From Zanthoxylum bungeanum (Eukaryota > Streptophyta > Magnoliopsida > Sapindales > Rutaceae): a DNA stretch of 64,000 nucleotides. The stretch lies in NCBI GenBank assembly GCA_019454045.1, contig SKCR01031825.1, forward strand, positions 25,749 to 89,748, given 5' to 3'. Below the pieces are notes generated by a model. It was not told where the DNA came from, searched no databases, and saw only the letters and a program-made list of their open reading frames with translations. Of this stretch, positions 59,933-64,000 are shown one piece after another. A program made the translations under genes and the position numbers. Every line of letters starts with the position of its first letter. Position 1 is the stretch's first letter.

Positions 59933-62255
59933 TAATGAGTGGTAAATATATGTATATTATCCTCATTTATCTATAGATTTGTGAGTTTTTTGTATAATTT
60001 TTATTTATTTTTGTATGTGTTTTTTTTTAGCTTCAGAGGGAACAGAGACAAAAAAAACTTCGAATAAAAATAGGACAAAAGAATCATATACATAGGGCAG
60101 CACTGCAACACCAGCTTGGAGCTCCATGATACCAATCAAGAGAATTTGATCCTGAAGATTTGTAATTTTGTAATTTTGTTCATTTTAAGAGCCCATATTT
60201 AGAGCCCATATTTAAGGAAAAGGGACTTTTAGGGTTTTGAGTAGAACGAATTTGAGGAAAATGGTCCTATTTTGGAGGCCGAAAACCCTCTCAACACATA
60301 AGAGAAGTCAAGAACTAGGGAAAGAAAGATGAAGATTGAAAATTAGGGATTGACAACCTTCAACCATTAGTTTTCTCTATTCCTACTCTTAGATTTTTTA
60401 TGCTTAAATTGAATACGATGCTCTTGTATATGCTTTTATTTCTTGAACTTAACTTTTTAATAGAAACCAATTTGTAGCTTTAATTAATTAAATTAATATC
60501 TCTTTTGGTTGATATTGTGACTTTCTATTTGCGGTTGTTTGTTTTATATTGTTCTTCATAAATTTTCTATTATTTAGCAATCAATAAGGCTGATCGGAAA
60601 CAATACTGAAGTTGGAAAATGGAATTATGTGTTTGAGACAGGGAAACTATAATGAAATTAGAAGATGAATTTATGTATTTAGATATAGATAATTCAACAC
60701 ATGATATAGTTCATTAGCTGGATTTTAATATTAGGATATGAATATACCTTCATAGCATGTGTAACCTGGCCCTAATTAGAACTTGCACTTCATAAATTCG
60801 TCTTAATCTAATTAATATAGAAATATAGTTAATTGGGTAAGATCGTTTTGTCTACTTGACATTTAGAAAAGACTTGTAAATAAATTTGTATTCTAAGTTA
60901 ACAATTACTTATAGTTGTTTAATCAGAGAGAGATGAAAGATATTAAGTGAACATTAGGGGAAATTGTGACCCTAAGGCTTTTCTATTCTCTTGTTTATTT
61001 CATGTGTTTCAATTTTCCCTTTTAATGCTTTAGTTTAGATTAAAGCTTTCATAATCGCTAATCTAAATTAGACTACTAAAGTTTAGGGGTTAGCAAAACC
61101 GGTTTCGGTTCCGGTTCCGCATGGAACCGGAACCTACCCGGAAAAATTCGGTTCCGCACTAAGTGGAACCGGAACCTACCAAATTAAACAGGATATCATA
61201 TTATTCGGTTCAGGTCCGGTTCCGGTCCGGTTCCGAATTACCATATTTTAAAATATTTTAATGAAAACTACATTCCAATACGAGTTCGTAGGAAAAAAAC
61301 GGGGACCAAATCGGAGTGCGGAAGCTCAAGAACGAAAAAAAATGAAATTTTTTAATTGATATTGCATTTTTGTGATTAAAAAAAGGAATAAAGAGGAAGT
61401 GAGCAAATTTCTTTATCATTGTTGCTTCAAAAAGTCACATTTCATTACTGGTAAGCTCCTCAAAGCTTTTGGATCATATTTGGTTTGGCTTTCTGGTTAA
61501 TTCTGTTTTTCAGCTTTTTGTATTTTGTATCAGATAATTAGGTTGTTAGCTTATCAGTTCAAAATGGTATGTGGAGTTAGCTCTTTCTCATATTCACACG
61601 TTACTTTTCATTTTTCAAAGTGATTTTGGTTTTATTTTAGTAATCAAATATTGAGAATTCTTTATATTTACATTTGTTAAATATGTTTTTTAGAAAAAAA
61701 AAAAATTTAGCTTCTTGACTCACTGTTTATTATATTGCTTGCCTTAGCTAAATGAGTGGTATATTCAATTCTATATGTACCTATTCATGGGTTTCTAAGG
61801 CAGTATCAAATATTACTTTGGTGTGGAATTCATTTATCAACTTGTCAATTCTTATTGTATCCTTATTTTATTTTTTGAACGGTCATTCGTCTTAGATGTA
61901 TTCAGCTTTAGGACTCTACTTTCTGGTTCATCAAACAAGCAGCACTCTCTATCAATTCTCTGCAGTTTCATTACTTGTTTTTTCCAAAAAAAAAAATAGT
62001 TATTATTTGCTCTTTCAGTTGCTTCAGCGAACCGGTTCCATGGTCCGGTTCCGGTTCCGATTCCAAACCCGAAAAACCGGTCCGGTTCCAACCGGTTCCG
62101 GGTAAACCCGGAATTGTTGCTCACCCCTACTAAAGTTGAGATAATTTAGTAATTGACAAGAATAATAATTTCTTTTGGGATCGATATCTTTCTTTATTAT
62201 TTGTGCGATACGTGAATTTGCGTAAAATTTCTATACTTATAGAATCGTTCCATCA
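59933..62255 (+). mobile_element. 5' LTR of second Athila-like element
   Basis: Ends in CGTTCCATCA just before the primer site. About 1.27 kb after removing the hAT-like insertion. Confidence 0.6.
61084..62129. mobile_element. hAT-like non-autonomous element with GGTTCCGG subterminal repeats
   Basis: Ends TAGGGGTTAGCAAAACC and GAATTGTTGCTCACCCCTA; flanks 61076-61083 and 62130-62137 are both CTAAAGTT, a perfect 8-base duplication. Both subterminal regions are packed with CGGTTCCGGTTCC words. 1046 bases, no transposase. Confidence 0.9.
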
Positions 62256-63583
62256 AGATTTTAGCATTGTTGTCGGGAATTTTTTTATTTTTTATTAATA
62301 TTAGATTAATCAATCTTAATTTCAGTTTAGACAATAAAAACAAAAAAAATAAAATTAAGTTTGTTTATTTTTTGATTACGTATTATTGTGTTTTTACTTA
62401 TGTTCTTTTTAGATGATCCAGATTTCTAAATAAGTTTAGTTATCACTTCTTTTGCTTGATCAACCAACGGAGAACCCATCTACTTTACAAGACCCATGGA
62501 GTATCTCTATTCCCTTATATGCTTCAATTATTTTTAGAAATATTGGAAATCCCACCGCTAAATCATCTCATCTGGGCTTAAACAGAATATGTAAAATCCC
62601 CGGCTGTCCCAGACTCTTACAAGAAACGCATCATCTTGAATGCAAGATCTATAGGCCAAATCCTGAGCCCTACACCACCAAGCCACGCCCTTTAGGGACT
62701 TAAGAACAATATTAGATTTAAGTTTGGGGTAGGGAATACAAATTGTTTACTTTTGTATTTTTTTTGTTTAAAAATTTTGTTATTGTTGTTTTGTGTTAAC
62801 TTCTTTTTTTTTTTTTTTTTTTTTTTTAATTTTTGAGTTTTGTATTGGTTGGAATGATCGCATGATTATGATATGGATTTGATCCGTATTAGAATTTTTG
62901 ACTTTTAGAAAGTTATAAATGCTGATTAAGGTCAATGCTGAATTCTTAAATTAAGTTTGTTTGAGATATTTTTTTTCATATCAAAGCACTATTATCAGTT
63001 TTGTTCTAGTTTAGACTTGAAATTTGGTATTAAGATAGTTTGAATTGAGATAATTGGAATGGATGACTGATCGTTGACCTAGATGTCTCGTTTGAAATTA
63101 GTTACACGGGGCTTTAAATAATTGCTATCTACAATCTCTAATATGTGAAGTCGCCCGAGATTAAGAAAAAGAAAGTTGAGATGTTGATAATAGGTTGGTT
63201 TGACTCATGTGTTAGGATTTAAATGAGATGCATTTAATTTTTTGAAGGAAGTTGTGTTATTTACAATATTTTGAAACTTTTTTTAGCCATTGTCATATTA
63301 TATTTTGATCTTTGAGGAATTATTGTTAGAATTTGACTATGTTATGTTTGTTGTATCTTTTTTTTTTTTTTTTTTTGTTTATTTAGTAGTTTTTGATGAC
63401 GTTAGTGGGTATCATCGCTTTAAACCTTCACGAGATTACACTTGTCCTCTAGGATTACTTGGGGATATAAAAGGCTTATTGCATATGCTAAATGCAACTG
63501 TGATCCCTACGAAAGTGGCTTAGTTAGTTTTGATTCTTTTTTTTTGTTTTACTCAAGACTAGTAAATGTTTAAGTTTAGGGTG
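62256..63583 (+). mobile_element. Interior of the second Athila-like element
   Basis: It holds only short frames with no recognised domain, plus T homopolymers near 62800-62827 and 63358-63376. Ends with AAGTTTAGGGTG polypurine-like sequence before the LTR. Confidence 0.55.
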
Positions 63584-64000
63584 CGATGAGTAGTAAATAT
63601 ATAAATATTTACCACCAATTTATCTATAGAATTGCTAGTCATTAAGATCAGTTTATATAGTTTTATTTCTTTTTGCGTGTGTTTTGTAACTTCGGAGCAA
63701 ACAATGACAAATCAAAATCTTTGAGCAAAAAGGCGAAAACTGAATCAATGATAGCATTTTGGAATTAGATATATAGAGCTAGTATTGTGGCACCATCTTA
63801 GAGCGCAACGACACTAATTAAGAGGAATTTGATCTAGAAGAAGGGAGCGTCGCGGAGCCAATCATGAAAAAATCAAGATAGGAATCCAGATGCGCCAAGC
63901 ACTTTAGCGACAAGACCTTAATGCCGCGACACTCGCCCGTGTCCTATATTTAAATTTTGATCATTTTAAGAGTCCTTATTTAAGGAAAGAGACATTTAGG
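63584..64000 (+). mobile_element. 3' LTR of second Athila-like element (partial)
   Basis: Starts CGATGAGTAGTAAATAT after the purine tract and continues to the window edge. Confidence 0.6.

Larger units (their letters stand above)
59933..64000 (+). mobile_element. Second Athila-like element, internally deleted, runs off the window
   Basis: LTR-like copies at 59933-62255 and from 63584 share TGAGT-GTAAATAT, a conserved TTTATCTATAGA block and TTTTAAGAGCCC-TATTTAAGGAAA. A decayed tRNA-Asp primer site (TAGCATTGTTGTCGGGAA) is at 62262-62279. The interior is only 1.3 kb and holds no gag, pol or the extra ORFs of the first element. Its 3' part (63380-63535) matches 16680-16830 of the first element in inverted orientation, so they are relatives. 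Confidence 0.72.

Overview
This window is nuclear DNA of a flowering plant, most likely a eudicot with a repeat-rich genome; I cannot name the species. The evidence is one intron-containing nuclear gene for a mitochondrial protein surrounded by nested LTR retrotransposons of typical plant lineages (Ty1/copia, chromovirus-like, Athila-like and Ogre/Tat-like Ty3/gypsy) and by non-autonomous hAT-like and Mutator-like elements. No rRNA, tRNA or CRISPR was seen.

Layout. 1-2453: end of a copia element (RNase H remnant plus 3' LTR). 2454-7580: decayed interior and 3' LTR of a chromovirus-like gypsy element. 7581-13765: copia LTR piece, then a long reverse-strand chromovirus-like LTR split by a solo copia LTR (10279-12685, TSD ATATG). 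13766-14748: copia gag remnant and leader. 14749-26852: an almost complete reverse-strand Athila-like element of 12.1 kb. 26861-42106: three Ogre/Tat-like LTR copies holding a solo copia LTR (29852-36853), which holds a 4.85-kb non-autonomous element (31160-36008, TSD ATGTT) with a 113-bp tandem array; a second nest is a hAT-like element (38667-40332) holding a solo LTR (38929-40102). 42107-49700: reverse-strand copia debris. 50429-50832: small hAT-like element. 51077-59089: NDUFS1, the 75-kDa subunit of mitochondrial complex I, five coding exons. 59933 to the end: a deletion derivative of an Athila-like element carrying a hAT-like insertion.

The most unusual object is the Athila-like element. 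Between the end of pol and the 3' LTR, where Athila elements may carry an envelope-like gene, it has two foreign-looking reading frames in element orientation. One (19031-19486) has the layout of the cysteine-rich nucleic-acid-binding proteins of plant betaflexiviruses: a basic stretch followed by a four-cysteine cluster. The other (18018-18672) is an intronless copy of a LOG-family cytokinin-activating phosphoribohydrolase. Both are broken in this copy (two stops; one frameshift), but their lesions are few, so intact relatives may exist.

NDUFS1 is the only ordinary host gene. Its exons reconstruct a 740-residue protein if one extra T at 58681 is ignored; as written, the frame breaks after residue 605. 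Its large introns hold a Mutator-like MITE, a near-perfect 310-bp inverted repeat and other repeat debris.
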